In this document: in pieces, positions 46,461 through 54,090 of the stretch
How positions within the stretch are numbered: the stretch's first letter is position 1
Layout: every line of letters begins with the position of its first letter
DNA from: Microbacterium sp. GCS4
GTDB taxonomy: Bacteria > Actinomycetota > Actinomycetes > Actinomycetales > Microbacteriaceae
Direction: 5' to 3'
Assembly (NCBI RefSeq): GCF_001262495.1
Contig: NZ_LGYE01000004.1
Location: 186,001-250,000, forward strand
DNA: 64,000 nt
The notes under the pieces: generated by a model
Seen by the model: the letters and a program-made list of their open reading frames with translations, nothing else
The model's database searches: none
Told to the model about the DNA's origin: nothing
Made by a program: the position numbers and the translations under genes

Positions 46461-46889
46461 GTGCTGCTGCGCATCGCGCTCGGCTGGGCATGGAACGAGC
46501 AGCCCCACCACCACCTCCCGGATCTCGAGGCGGCCGTCGCTGAGGGGCTTCCGACGCCGACGGCCGACGACTCCGAGCGGATGCGCGCTCTGCTCGGCCT
46601 GATCGCGGCGCTGCCGTCCGGTACGCGCCCGAGTGACCTCGAGAAGGCCGTGGCACGTGCTCGGATCCTTCCCGGCACGGACAGGTACCAGCGCTACGGC
46701 ATCCTCATCGGCCTGTCGGAGTTCGGAGCGCTCCCGGGGAGCGTCGCTCCCGGCTGGGATCGCTTCGTGTCGCGCCGGGAGATCGCGGATGCCTGGACGG
46801 GAGGCCCACGCTCCGACATCCCACCCCCGCTGTCCGGCTGGCGCGGGGGGATCGACGACCGCAAGGCGGCACGGCTGCGCGCGATCTGA
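46461..46889 (+). CDS. Hypothetical protein, start uncertain
   Basis: A 142-residue frame begins at GTG 46461. Codons upstream in the same frame, back to the previous gene's stop, look protein-like (IPIWNEYR, then RAKDVTEVLLRIALGWAWNEQ) but contain no standard start codon, so the gene may be truncated at the 5' end or start at a weak codon. The protein is soluble and alpha-helical with DSERMRALLGLIAAL near the middle; no family is recognised. An AT-rich palindrome lies 40 bases upstream. It converges with the Lrp gene, nine bases apart. Confidence 0.5.
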   Translation: MLLRIALGWAWNEQPHHHLPDLEAAVAEGLPTPTADDSERMRALLGLIAALPSGTRPSDLEKAVARARILPGTDRYQRYGILIGLSEFGALPGSVAPGWDRFVSRREIADAWTGGPRSDIPPPLSGWRGGIDDRKAARLRAI

Positions 46890-46898
46890 CCCCGGTGC

Positions 46899-47486
46899 TC
46901 AGCGCGGCGGGAGCGCGTCCCGCCCGGGGGAGGCCGGTGTCCAGCGCGTCATCCCGAGCGGCACGGTCATGTCACGCTCGGGCAGGTCCGTCGGCAGCAG
47001 GAACGCGCGCCGGACGACCTCGTCGAGCACGACCACGCTCACGACCGTGCGAACCTCGGGCAGCTGCGCGATCACGCCGGTGGAGAACTCGTGCACGCCG
47101 CTCACGTCGACGGCGCGGATGAGGAGCATGGCGTCGTGCTCGCCGGTGGTGATCGCGCACCACTCGACGTCGGGCATCTCGATCACGCGCTCGCGGAAGG
47201 ACGCCCAGGCCTGCGGGTGCACGGTGACGAACACGAGGGCGCCGATCGAGAGTCCGGCCTTGGCCTGGTCGACCGTGGCGCTGAAACCCGTGATGACCCC
47301 CTCCTGCATGAGCGACTCCACCCGGGTGTAGGCGTTCGCGCGGGAGATCCCGACCTTCTCGGCCAGCGCCGCGATCGAGATCCGACCGTTATCGCGCAGC
47401 GTGTCGAGGATTCTGTAGGCGATGTCGTCCAGAGGAGTGGCACTTCGTCCAGAATGCTGCGACCCGGTGGCGCCCTTACTGGACAT
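46899..47486 (-). CDS. Lrp/AsnC family transcriptional regulator
   Basis: The 195-residue protein has the Lrp helix-turn-helix (DIAYRILDTLRDNGRIS and AALAEKVGISRANAYTRVE, about residues 21-58) and the RAM-type ligand domain (VEWCAITTGEHDAMLLIRA near 105-123). A 20-residue extension precedes the DNA-binding part. The ATG at 47486 has GGAGGAG six bases upstream and lies inside a perfect palindrome (GACATATGTC). It is divergent from a peptide-type ABC importer operon that it probably regulates. Confidence 0.92.
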   Translation of the reverse strand: MSSKGATGSQHSGRSATPLDDIAYRILDTLRDNGRISIAALAEKVGISRANAYTRVESLMQEGVITGFSATVDQAKAGLSIGALVFVTVHPQAWASFRERVIEMPDVEWCAITTGEHDAMLLIRAVDVSGVHEFSTGVIAQLPEVRTVVSVVVLDEVVRRAFLLPTDLPERDMTVPLGMTRWTPASPGRDALPPR

Positions 47487-47634
47487 ATGTCTCCTCCTCG
47501 GCGAGATACTGGACAGACCTTGATGACCATCGCATCCTCGCTGGACACATAGTCCCATATGATGCGAATCTGATCACCGGTCGTCCACTTCTCGGACGTC
47601 CGCACCCGATGAACCCTCGCCCTGGGAGGCCCCC
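47425..47634. promoter_or_regulatory. Lrp-ABC importer intergenic control region
   Basis: TGGAC or its complement GTCCA occurs five times between 47425 and 47547: about 47427 and 47447 inside the Lrp gene, then TGGACA at 47480, 47510 and 47542. The palindrome GACATATGTC (47482-47491) covers the Lrp start codon. These repeats are candidate Lrp sites controlling both directions. Confidence 0.45.
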
Positions 47635-49221
47635 ATGTCGTCACGTCGCAGCACGTCCGTCATCGCGATCGGAGCGGTCGCGCTCCTCGCGCTCGCCGGT
47701 TGCTCGGGAGGCAACTCCGCGAACACCAGCGATGGCGGCTCCTCGTCCGGATCGCTCGTGATCGACACGGCGTTCTCGATCGAGACCGCCGACCCCGGTC
47801 ACAGCTACGACCCCACCGGCAACATGATCGCGAAGGCGTTGTACGAGACCCTCGTCGATTTCGAGGGCTCGGACGTCTCGACCCCGGTCCCCGGCCTCGC
47901 CTCGTGGGTGCAGAACGACGCCGCGACCGAGTTCACCTTCACGCTCGAGGGCGACCGCGTCTTCTCCGACGGCTCGCCGATCGAGGCGAAGGACGTCGTC
48001 TTCTCGCTGCAGCGCATCCAGGGCATGGAGGATGCGAAGCCGAACTTCCTCCTCACGGGCCTGACGATCACCGAGGTCGACGACAAGACGATCTCGATCA
48101 CGTCCGAGACCCCGCTGCTGCAGCTGCCCGCGATCCTCGCGAACCCGGCCCTCGGCATCCTCAACTCCGACGTCGTGATCGAGAACGGCGGCGCGACCGA
48201 CGGTACCGACACGGCCCAGAAGTTCCTCGACGGCGAGTCCGCGGGCTCGGGTCCGTTCGTGCTCGACACGCTCGACCTCTCCTCGCAGGTCGTGCTCACC
48301 AAGAGCGACGAGTACGACGGAGACGAGGAGGCCGGCTACGACCGCGTCGTCGTTCGTAACGTCTCGGAGAGCGCCACGCAGCTCGCCAACCTCAAGGGCG
48401 GCGACTCGATGGTCGCGATGGACCTCAATGGCGACCAGGTCGCGGGTCTCGGCGACGGCCTCCAGGTGGAGTCGGTCCCCTCGGGCCAGACGATCTTCCT
48501 GCTCCTGAACCAGTCCTCAGCCGTGGCCGGAGACCTCGCGAACGTCAAGATCGCCGAGGCGATCCGTTACGCGCTCGACTACGACGCGCTGCTCGAACTC
48601 GCGGGCGCCGGTGCGGTGCAGGCCACCGGCGTCATCCCTCCCGGTTTCGAGGGCGCCCTCGACAGCGGCGTGGAGCAGGACCTCGAGAAGTCGAAGGCCG
48701 CGCTCGCCGAGGCCGGCTACACGGGCCAGACGCTGAAGCTGCAGTTCCCGAACGACTACCCGGTCGGCGGCGTCGAGTTCACCCCGCTCGCCGAGCGCGT
48801 CCAGGCGCAGCTCGAGGACGCCGGCATCACGGTCGAGCTCGCCCCCGCTCCGTTCGCGACCGAGCTCGACGCGTACGTCAACGGCACCGAGGGCTTCGGT
48901 CTGTGGTTCTGGGGCCCGGACTACGCCGACTCGGCGAACTTCCTGCCCTTCGCCCCCGGACTGAAGGTCGGCCTGCGCGCCGGTTGGGCCGCCGAGGCGA
49001 ACCCGGAGATCGCGGGCATCGCGGCCGGAGCTGCAGCCGCGACCGACGAGACGCAGCGCAGCGAGGCCTTCACGGCGTTCGCCGAGGCCATGCAGGCCGA
49101 GGGCCCGTTCGTGCCGCTGATCGTGCCCGGTCGCAACATCGCCACGGCGGATGCCGTCACCGGCGCCGTGTACAACTCGGTGTGGGAGATGGACATCGCC
49201 GAGATCCAGCCCGCCGGCTGA
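47635..49221 (+). CDS. Peptide/nickel-type ABC substrate-binding lipoprotein
   Basis: The 528-residue protein is an extracellular family 5 solute-binding protein. The signal peptide ends in the lipobox ALAGC with Cys23 as the lipid anchor, followed by a Ser/Asn/Gly-rich linker. Typical landmarks are NMIAKALYETLVDF near residues 62-75, the FSDGSPIEAKDVVFSLQRI core near 110-128 and FGLWFWGPDYAD near 423-434. It delivers an oligopeptide or similar ligand to the permeases encoded next. First gene of a five-gene importer operon. Confidence 0.93.
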   Translation: MSSRRSTSVIAIGAVALLALAGCSGGNSANTSDGGSSSGSLVIDTAFSIETADPGHSYDPTGNMIAKALYETLVDFEGSDVSTPVPGLASWVQNDAATEFTFTLEGDRVFSDGSPIEAKDVVFSLQRIQGMEDAKPNFLLTGLTITEVDDKTISITSETPLLQLPAILANPALGILNSDVVIENGGATDGTDTAQKFLDGESAGSGPFVLDTLDLSSQVVLTKSDEYDGDEEAGYDRVVVRNVSESATQLANLKGGDSMVAMDLNGDQVAGLGDGLQVESVPSGQTIFLLLNQSSAVAGDLANVKIAEAIRYALDYDALLELAGAGAVQATGVIPPGFEGALDSGVEQDLEKSKAALAEAGYTGQTLKLQFPNDYPVGGVEFTPLAERVQAQLEDAGITVELAPAPFATELDAYVNGTEGFGLWFWGPDYADSANFLPFAPGLKVGLRAGWAAEANPEIAGIAAGAAAATDETQRSEAFTAFAEAMQAEGPFVPLIVPGRNIATADAVTGAVYNSVWEMDIAEIQPAG

Positions 49222-49235
49222 GAGGGCTCTGACGC

Positions 49236-50297
49236 ATGACGACGGTGGCCGTGCAACGCCAGGCGCAGCGCCGCAGGTCGCCGCTCGTCGGCTACCTGCT
49301 GCGCCGGGCCGGGACCTCCCTGCTCCTTCTGGTGGGCGTGACGATCGTCACGTTCCTGCTCACCAACCTGGTGCCGGGAGACCCGGTCTCGGCGGCGCTC
49401 GGTGAGGGCGCGTCGCAGAACCCCGCGACGCGCGAGGCCTTCATCAAGGCCAACGGACTCGACCAGCCGTTGTTCGTGCAGTACGTCATCTACATGGGGA
49501 ACCTGCTCCGCGGGGACCTCGGCACGTCGCTGGTGACCGGACGCCCGGTCACCAGCGACCTCGCCACCGCGGTGCCCGCGACGATCGAGATCGCGATCGC
49601 CTCGATCATCCTGAGCCTCGCGGTCAGCGTCGTGCTCGGCACGCTCGCCGCCTACCGGCGCGGGCTCGTCACCGACCAGGTCATCCGCGTCGTGACGCTC
49701 GTCGGCCTCAGCGTCCCCACGTTCTGGCTCGCGCTCGTCAGCTTCTACGTGTTCTTCCTCGAGCTGCGGATCGCCCCGGGCTCCGGGCGGATCTCCCCGT
49801 CGATCACTCCGCCTCCGCGAGTGACAGGCCTCTACACGGTCGACTACCTCCTGAACGGCGACGGCGTCGGATTCTTCGACGCCCTCGCGCACCTCGCGCT
49901 GCCGGTCATCGTCCTGTCGCTCGTGACGATCGGCCTGCTGACCCGATTCATCCGCACCTCCGTGCTCGAGGTGCTGGGCAGCGACTACGTGCGCGCGGCC
50001 CGGGCCAAGGGGCTTCCCGCGATGCGCGTCATCGTCGGCTACGTGCTGCGCGGGGCATCCCTCCCGATCCTCACGGTCGTGGGAGTCGCCTTCGGCTCGC
50101 TGCTGTCGGGCACCGTGCTCGTCGAGTCGGTGTTCGCCTGGCCGGGGCTCGGCACGTACGCGTACAACTCCGCCGCGAACCTCGACCTCCCGGGCATCAT
50201 GGGCGTCGGTCTCGTGGTCGGCGTCATCTACCTCCTCATCAACTTCGTCGTCGACCTGCTCTACGGCGTCCTGGACCCGAGAGTGAGGATCGCATGA
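49236..50297 (+). CDS. ABC permease, DppB type
   Basis: This 353-residue inner-membrane protein has an N-terminal helix (LLRRAGTSLLLLVGVTIVTF at about residues 20-39), several more helices, and the EAA loop near residues 250-270 (YVRAARAKGLPAMRVIVGYVLRGA) that contacts the ATPase. The YSAANL- and EVFAWPG-like segments near the end fit the family. The stop overlaps the next permease by ATGA. Confidence 0.94.
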   Translation: MTTVAVQRQAQRRRSPLVGYLLRRAGTSLLLLVGVTIVTFLLTNLVPGDPVSAALGEGASQNPATREAFIKANGLDQPLFVQYVIYMGNLLRGDLGTSLVTGRPVTSDLATAVPATIEIAIASIILSLAVSVVLGTLAAYRRGLVTDQVIRVVTLVGLSVPTFWLALVSFYVFFLELRIAPGSGRISPSITPPPRVTGLYTVDYLLNGDGVGFFDALAHLALPVIVLSLVTIGLLTRFIRTSVLEVLGSDYVRAARAKGLPAMRVIVGYVLRGASLPILTVVGVAFGSLLSGTVLVESVFAWPGLGTYAYNSAANLDLPGIMGVGLVVGVIYLLINFVVDLLYGVLDPRVRIA

Positions 50298-51205
50298 GCC
50301 GCATCGACTCGGCATCCGGGCCCTGGCGGTTCCGGTTCCGCTGGCCCCGCGCCTGGCGCACCCCGCTCGGCGTGATCGGCTCCGTGATCGCCGTCGCCTG
50401 GGTGATCGTGGCGTTCACGGCGCAGTGGTGGGTGCCCTACGGCCCCAACGCCCAGGTGCTGCCGCGCCTGCAGGAGCCGGGCGTCGACACCCTCCTCGGC
50501 ACCGACGGCAACGGCCGCGACATCTTCTCGCGCCTCATGACCGGCGCGACCGTGAGCCTGCCGCTCGCGCTGATGCTCGTGATCGCGGCGATGGTGATCG
50601 GCACCGTGATCGGCGCGGTCGCCGGCTACTTCGGCCGCGCGGTCGACGAGACGCTCATGCGCATCACCGACCTGTTCATGGCGTTCCCGACCGTGATCCT
50701 CGCGATGGTCGTCGCGGCGTCTCTCGGTCCCTCGCTGTTCAACGCGGTGATCGCGGCCATCGTCGTCTCCTGGCCGCAGTACGCGCGTGTGACCCGCAGC
50801 ATCGTGATCGGTCTCCGCGGCCAGAACTACGTGATCGCCGGCCGCCTCCTCGGGCACTCGCCGCTGCGGACCCTGTTCGTCGACATCCTGCCCAACATCG
50901 CCGGGCCCATGCTCGTGCTCGCGACGCTCGACATCGGCGCCGCGATCCTGCTGCTGTCGGGACTGTCGTTCCTGGGCCTCGGCGCGCAGCCGCCCACCGC
51001 GGAATGGGGCTCGATGATCTCGGCGGCCATGCAGAACTTCGACGCGTGGTGGCTGGGCGTGTTCCCCGGTCTCGCGATCCTCACGGTCGTGCTCGCCTTC
51101 AACTTCCTCGGCGACGCGATGCGCGACGTGCTCGACCCGACGGCCGAGGTCACGCACGAGAAGCAGGCCGACCACGCGGCCTCTGCGAAGGGAGCATCGG
51201 CATGA
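50294..51205 (+). CDS. ABC permease, DppC type
   Basis: The 303-residue partner permease opens with a basic segment and one helix (about residues 28-48), then LGTDGNGRDIFSRLMTGA near 68-85, which is characteristic of DppC/OppC. The EAA loop (YVIAGRLLGHSPLRTLFVDILPN) is near 179-201. It is coupled at both ends: ATGA with DppB and ATGA with the first ATPase. Confidence 0.94.
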   Translation: MSRIDSASGPWRFRFRWPRAWRTPLGVIGSVIAVAWVIVAFTAQWWVPYGPNAQVLPRLQEPGVDTLLGTDGNGRDIFSRLMTGATVSLPLALMLVIAAMVIGTVIGAVAGYFGRAVDETLMRITDLFMAFPTVILAMVVAASLGPSLFNAVIAAIVVSWPQYARVTRSIVIGLRGQNYVIAGRLLGHSPLRTLFVDILPNIAGPMLVLATLDIGAAILLLSGLSFLGLGAQPPTAEWGSMISAAMQNFDAWWLGVFPGLAILTVVLAFNFLGDAMRDVLDPTAEVTHEKQADHAASAKGASA

Positions 51206-52062
51206 ACGCCACCGCTCCCGCTCTGCGCATCAGCGACCTCACCATCGCGATCGGCCGCCCGCTCGTGCACGGCATCTCGCTCGACCTGCACGCCGGACGC
51301 ATCCACGGCCTCGCGGGGGAGTCGGGATCGGGCAAGACCCTGACCTCGCTCGCGGTGCTGGGCCTGCTCCCGCGCACCGCCCGCACCGGCGGCTCGATCA
51401 CGCTCGCGGGGGAGGAGCTGCTCGGATTGCGGCGTCGCTCGCTCAACCGCATCCGTGGAAAACGCGTCGCGATGGTCTTCCAGGATCCCTCCGCGTCGCT
51501 GCACCCGCAGCTGCCGGTGGGGCGGCAGCTCACCGACCACATGCGCGTGCACCTCGGTCTCCGGGGAGCCGCGGCCAAGGCCAGGGCGATCGAGCTGCTC
51601 GAGACCGTGCAGGTGCCGAACCCGGAGGGGGCGCTGTCGCGCTACCCGCACCAGTTCTCGGGGGGACAGCGTCAGCGCATAGCGATCGCCTGCGCCCTCG
51701 CCTGCGATCCCGAGGTGCTGCTGGCGGACGAGCCCACCACGGCCCTCGACGTCACGGTGCAGGCCGGCATCCTGCGGCTGCTGCGCGATCTCGCGACCGA
51801 GCGCAACCTCGCGGTGCTGCTGGTCACGCACGACCTCGGCGTCATGAGCGCGATCGCCGACGAGGTCGCCGTCATGAAGAACGGCGAGATCGTCGAGCGC
51901 GCGGATCGCGAGACGCTGTTCCGCGACCCGCAGCACGAGTACACCCGCATACTGCTCGCGGCGCTCCCCGGCTCTCGGATCGAAGCGGTGCCGGATGCTG
52001 CGGTGGGCGACCCGGTGGCTCCCGCTGAGGAGACCGAGGAGAAGGAGGATGCCGATGAGTGA
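51202..52062 (+). CDS. ABC ATPase, DppD type
   Basis: The 286-residue ATPase has Walker A GESGSGKT at about residues 39-46, the signature FSGGQRQR near 153-160, Walker B VLLADEPTTALD near 172-183 and the switch histidine in LLVTHDLG. The C-terminal HEYTRILLAALPG stretch marks the oligopeptide-type subfamily. It pairs with the next gene. Confidence 0.95.
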   Translation: MNATAPALRISDLTIAIGRPLVHGISLDLHAGRIHGLAGESGSGKTLTSLAVLGLLPRTARTGGSITLAGEELLGLRRRSLNRIRGKRVAMVFQDPSASLHPQLPVGRQLTDHMRVHLGLRGAAAKARAIELLETVQVPNPEGALSRYPHQFSGGQRQRIAIACALACDPEVLLADEPTTALDVTVQAGILRLLRDLATERNLAVLLVTHDLGVMSAIADEVAVMKNGEIVERADRETLFRDPQHEYTRILLAALPGSRIEAVPDAAVGDPVAPAEETEEKEDADE

Positions 52063-52894
52063 GGTCGCCGTCCTCGACGCCCGCGACGTGTCGGTGCGCT
52101 ACCCCGGAAATCCGCCCGTCGTCGCCGTCGACCAGGTGTCGCTGCAGGTCGCCCCCGGCGAGACCGTCGCGCTGGTGGGGGAGTCCGGCAGCGGCAAGTC
52201 GAGCCTGGCCCGCGCGGTCGTCGGCATCGAGAAGCTCGCGGGCGGCGCCGTGCTGTTCCGCGACGCTCCCGTCACCCCGCTCGGCATCCGTCGCCGCGCG
52301 CTCGCGCTGACCGGCATCCAGATGGTCTTCCAGGACCCGTCGACCTCGCTCAACCCCCGCCGCCGAGTGGGCGACCAGATTTCCGACGGCATCGCGACGG
52401 CTCGTGCCCGCGGCGAGGCCGGGTCGACCGTCGCGGAGTGGCTCGAGCGGGTCGGTCTGCCCTCGAACGTCGCGACGCGGTTCCCGCACCAGTTCTCCGG
52501 TGGTCAGAAGCAGCGCATCGCGATCGCGCGGGCGCTCGCCGCGCGACCCTCGCTGCTCGTCGCGGACGAGCCGATCTCGGCGCTCGACGCCTCGACCCAG
52601 ACGAGCGTCGCCGGTCTCATGCGCGACCTGGTCGCCGAGTCGGGTGCGGGGATGCTGTTCATCTCGCACGACCTGGCGGTCGTGCGGCGCATCGCCGACC
52701 GCACGTTCGTCATGTTCGCGGGGCGTGTGCTGGAATCGGGGCCGACCGATCGCGTGTGGGCTGCGCCGCAGCATCCGTACACCCGCGCCCTCCTCGCGGC
52801 GATTCCCGAGCCCGATGGTGCCGGCCGCATCCCTGAGGCTCCCTCGGCGGAGGAGCGCCTCGCCTGGTCGGAGATCCCACCCGTCCTCGGCTGA
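52055..52894 (+). CDS. ABC ATPase, DppF type
   Basis: This 279-residue second ATPase has Walker A GESGSGKS near residues 43-50, signature FSGGQKQR near 148-155, Walker B LLVADEPISALD near 167-178 and HPYTRALLAAIPEP near the end. The ATG at 52055 has GGAGG seven bases upstream; a nearer ATG at 52049 is too close to it. It overlaps the previous gene by eight bases and completes the importer. Confidence 0.95.
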   Translation: MSEVAVLDARDVSVRYPGNPPVVAVDQVSLQVAPGETVALVGESGSGKSSLARAVVGIEKLAGGAVLFRDAPVTPLGIRRRALALTGIQMVFQDPSTSLNPRRRVGDQISDGIATARARGEAGSTVAEWLERVGLPSNVATRFPHQFSGGQKQRIAIARALAARPSLLVADEPISALDASTQTSVAGLMRDLVAESGAGMLFISHDLAVVRRIADRTFVMFAGRVLESGPTDRVWAAPQHPYTRALLAAIPEPDGAGRIPEAPSAEERLAWSEIPPVLG

Positions 52895-52895
52895 A

Positions 52896-53888
52896 TCAGC
52901 GGGCGATGAGGCGGTGGGGCACCTCGTGGTGCGACCCCGGCACCGCCCGCGGGTCCTGCAGGATGTCGAGGATCGCGGATGCCGCCTGCTCGACGCCGTG
53001 GTCGACGGTCGAGAACGCGGGGATGTGGAAGCGTCCCTCCTCGATGTCGTCGAAGCCCATGACCTGCACCCGGTCGGGCACCGGGATGCCGTGGGTGCCG
53101 AGCGTGTACAGGGCGCCGAGGGCCAGGCTGTCGCTGAAGCAGAACAGCGCATCGAAGTCGGTGCCGCTGGCGATCAGCCGTTCGACTGCCATCGACCCCT
53201 CGGCGCGGTTGAACTGCTCGACCGTGGCGTACAGCGCGGGATCGTCGGCGATCCCGGCGTCGGCGAGGGCCTGCCGGTACCCGTCGAACCGCAGACGCGA
53301 GGTCGCGGTGGGCCCGGACTCCTGCACTCCGACCGCGGCGATGCGCCGGCGGCCCTGCGCGATGAGGTGCGCGGTCGCCGCGGCGGCGGCCGACACGTTG
53401 TCGATCCCGACGTGATGCACGGTGGGCGTCAGCAGCGATTCGGCCTGCTCACCGATCAGCACGAGGGGCGGTGAGGCAGGTCGCTCGTCGAGGTCGCCCG
53501 GGCGGAGCGCGAGCGGGCTCATGACGATGCCGTCGAGCGCGGGAAAGCCCTCGCCGGCCATCATGGCGAGTTCTGCCGTGCGGTCGGCGCCGGTCTGGGC
53601 GATCAGCACCGTGAGCGCACGCGCCTGCGCCGTGGTGACGAACTGCGCGGCGAACTCGGCGAAGTACGGCTCGCGCAGGTCGGGCAGCACGAGGGCGATC
53701 AGCCCGCTGCGGCCGTTGCGCAGCTGGCGCGCGGCGAGGTTGGGGCGGTAGCCGAGCTCGTCGATCGCGGTGAGGATGCGCTGCCGCACCTCGTCGCCGA
53801 CCCAGCCCGTGCCGTTCACGACGTTCGACACCGATTTGGCGCTCACGCCGACGCGGGCGGCGACGTCGGCGAGGGTCACTCGGGGCAT
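52896..53888 (-). CDS. LacI family transcriptional regulator
   Basis: The 330-residue repressor has a LacI helix-turn-helix at residues 3-26 (VTLADVAARVGVSAKSVSNVVN) with the hinge ELGYRPNLAARQLR near 42-55, and a periplasmic-binding-like sugar domain (GFDDIEEGRFHIPAFSTV near 275-292). The ATG at 53888 is preceded by GGGAGAAG; the longer frame to 53936 is not needed. It is divergent from a glycoside hydrolase and sugar ABC operon whose promoter region carries three palindromes. It ends just after the convergent ABC importer. Confidence 0.94.
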   Translation of the reverse strand: MPRVTLADVAARVGVSAKSVSNVVNGTGWVGDEVRQRILTAIDELGYRPNLAARQLRNGRSGLIALVLPDLREPYFAEFAAQFVTTAQARALTVLIAQTGADRTAELAMMAGEGFPALDGIVMSPLALRPGDLDERPASPPLVLIGEQAESLLTPTVHHVGIDNVSAAAAATAHLIAQGRRRIAAVGVQESGPTATSRLRFDGYRQALADAGIADDPALYATVEQFNRAEGSMAVERLIASGTDFDALFCFSDSLALGALYTLGTHGIPVPDRVQVMGFDDIEEGRFHIPAFSTVDHGVEQAASAILDILQDPRAVPGSHHEVPHRLIAR

Positions 53889-53962
53889 GCTGTCTTCTCC
53901 CTGCTGGACGGAGGTCCGTCCTGGAGCGACCGACACCCGGTCGTCGCTTCACAGTTGACTAT

Positions 53963-54015
53963 AGTTCAACGTGGAACTATCGTGTCCTTCAACGTTGAAC
54001 GGGAAACGTTTTCCC
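53963..54015. promoter_or_regulatory. Three palindromic operators between LacI and glycosidase genes
   Basis: AGTTC/GAACT arms around AACGTG (53963-53978), the perfect 12-base palindrome TTCAACGTTGAA (53988-53999) and GGGAAACGTTTTCCC (54001-54015) lie in a row. All centre on ACG or CG steps, as LacI-family operators do; the last closely resembles the GAAACGTTTC class. They probably bind the divergent LacI protein and control both transcripts. Confidence 0.8.
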
Positions 54016-54090
54016 ATTCCATCTCCGACGACGGAGAACGCATTCGATGACGAAGACCGGCGCCGAGCGCCGGAAGAGGGAGCCGCACCC

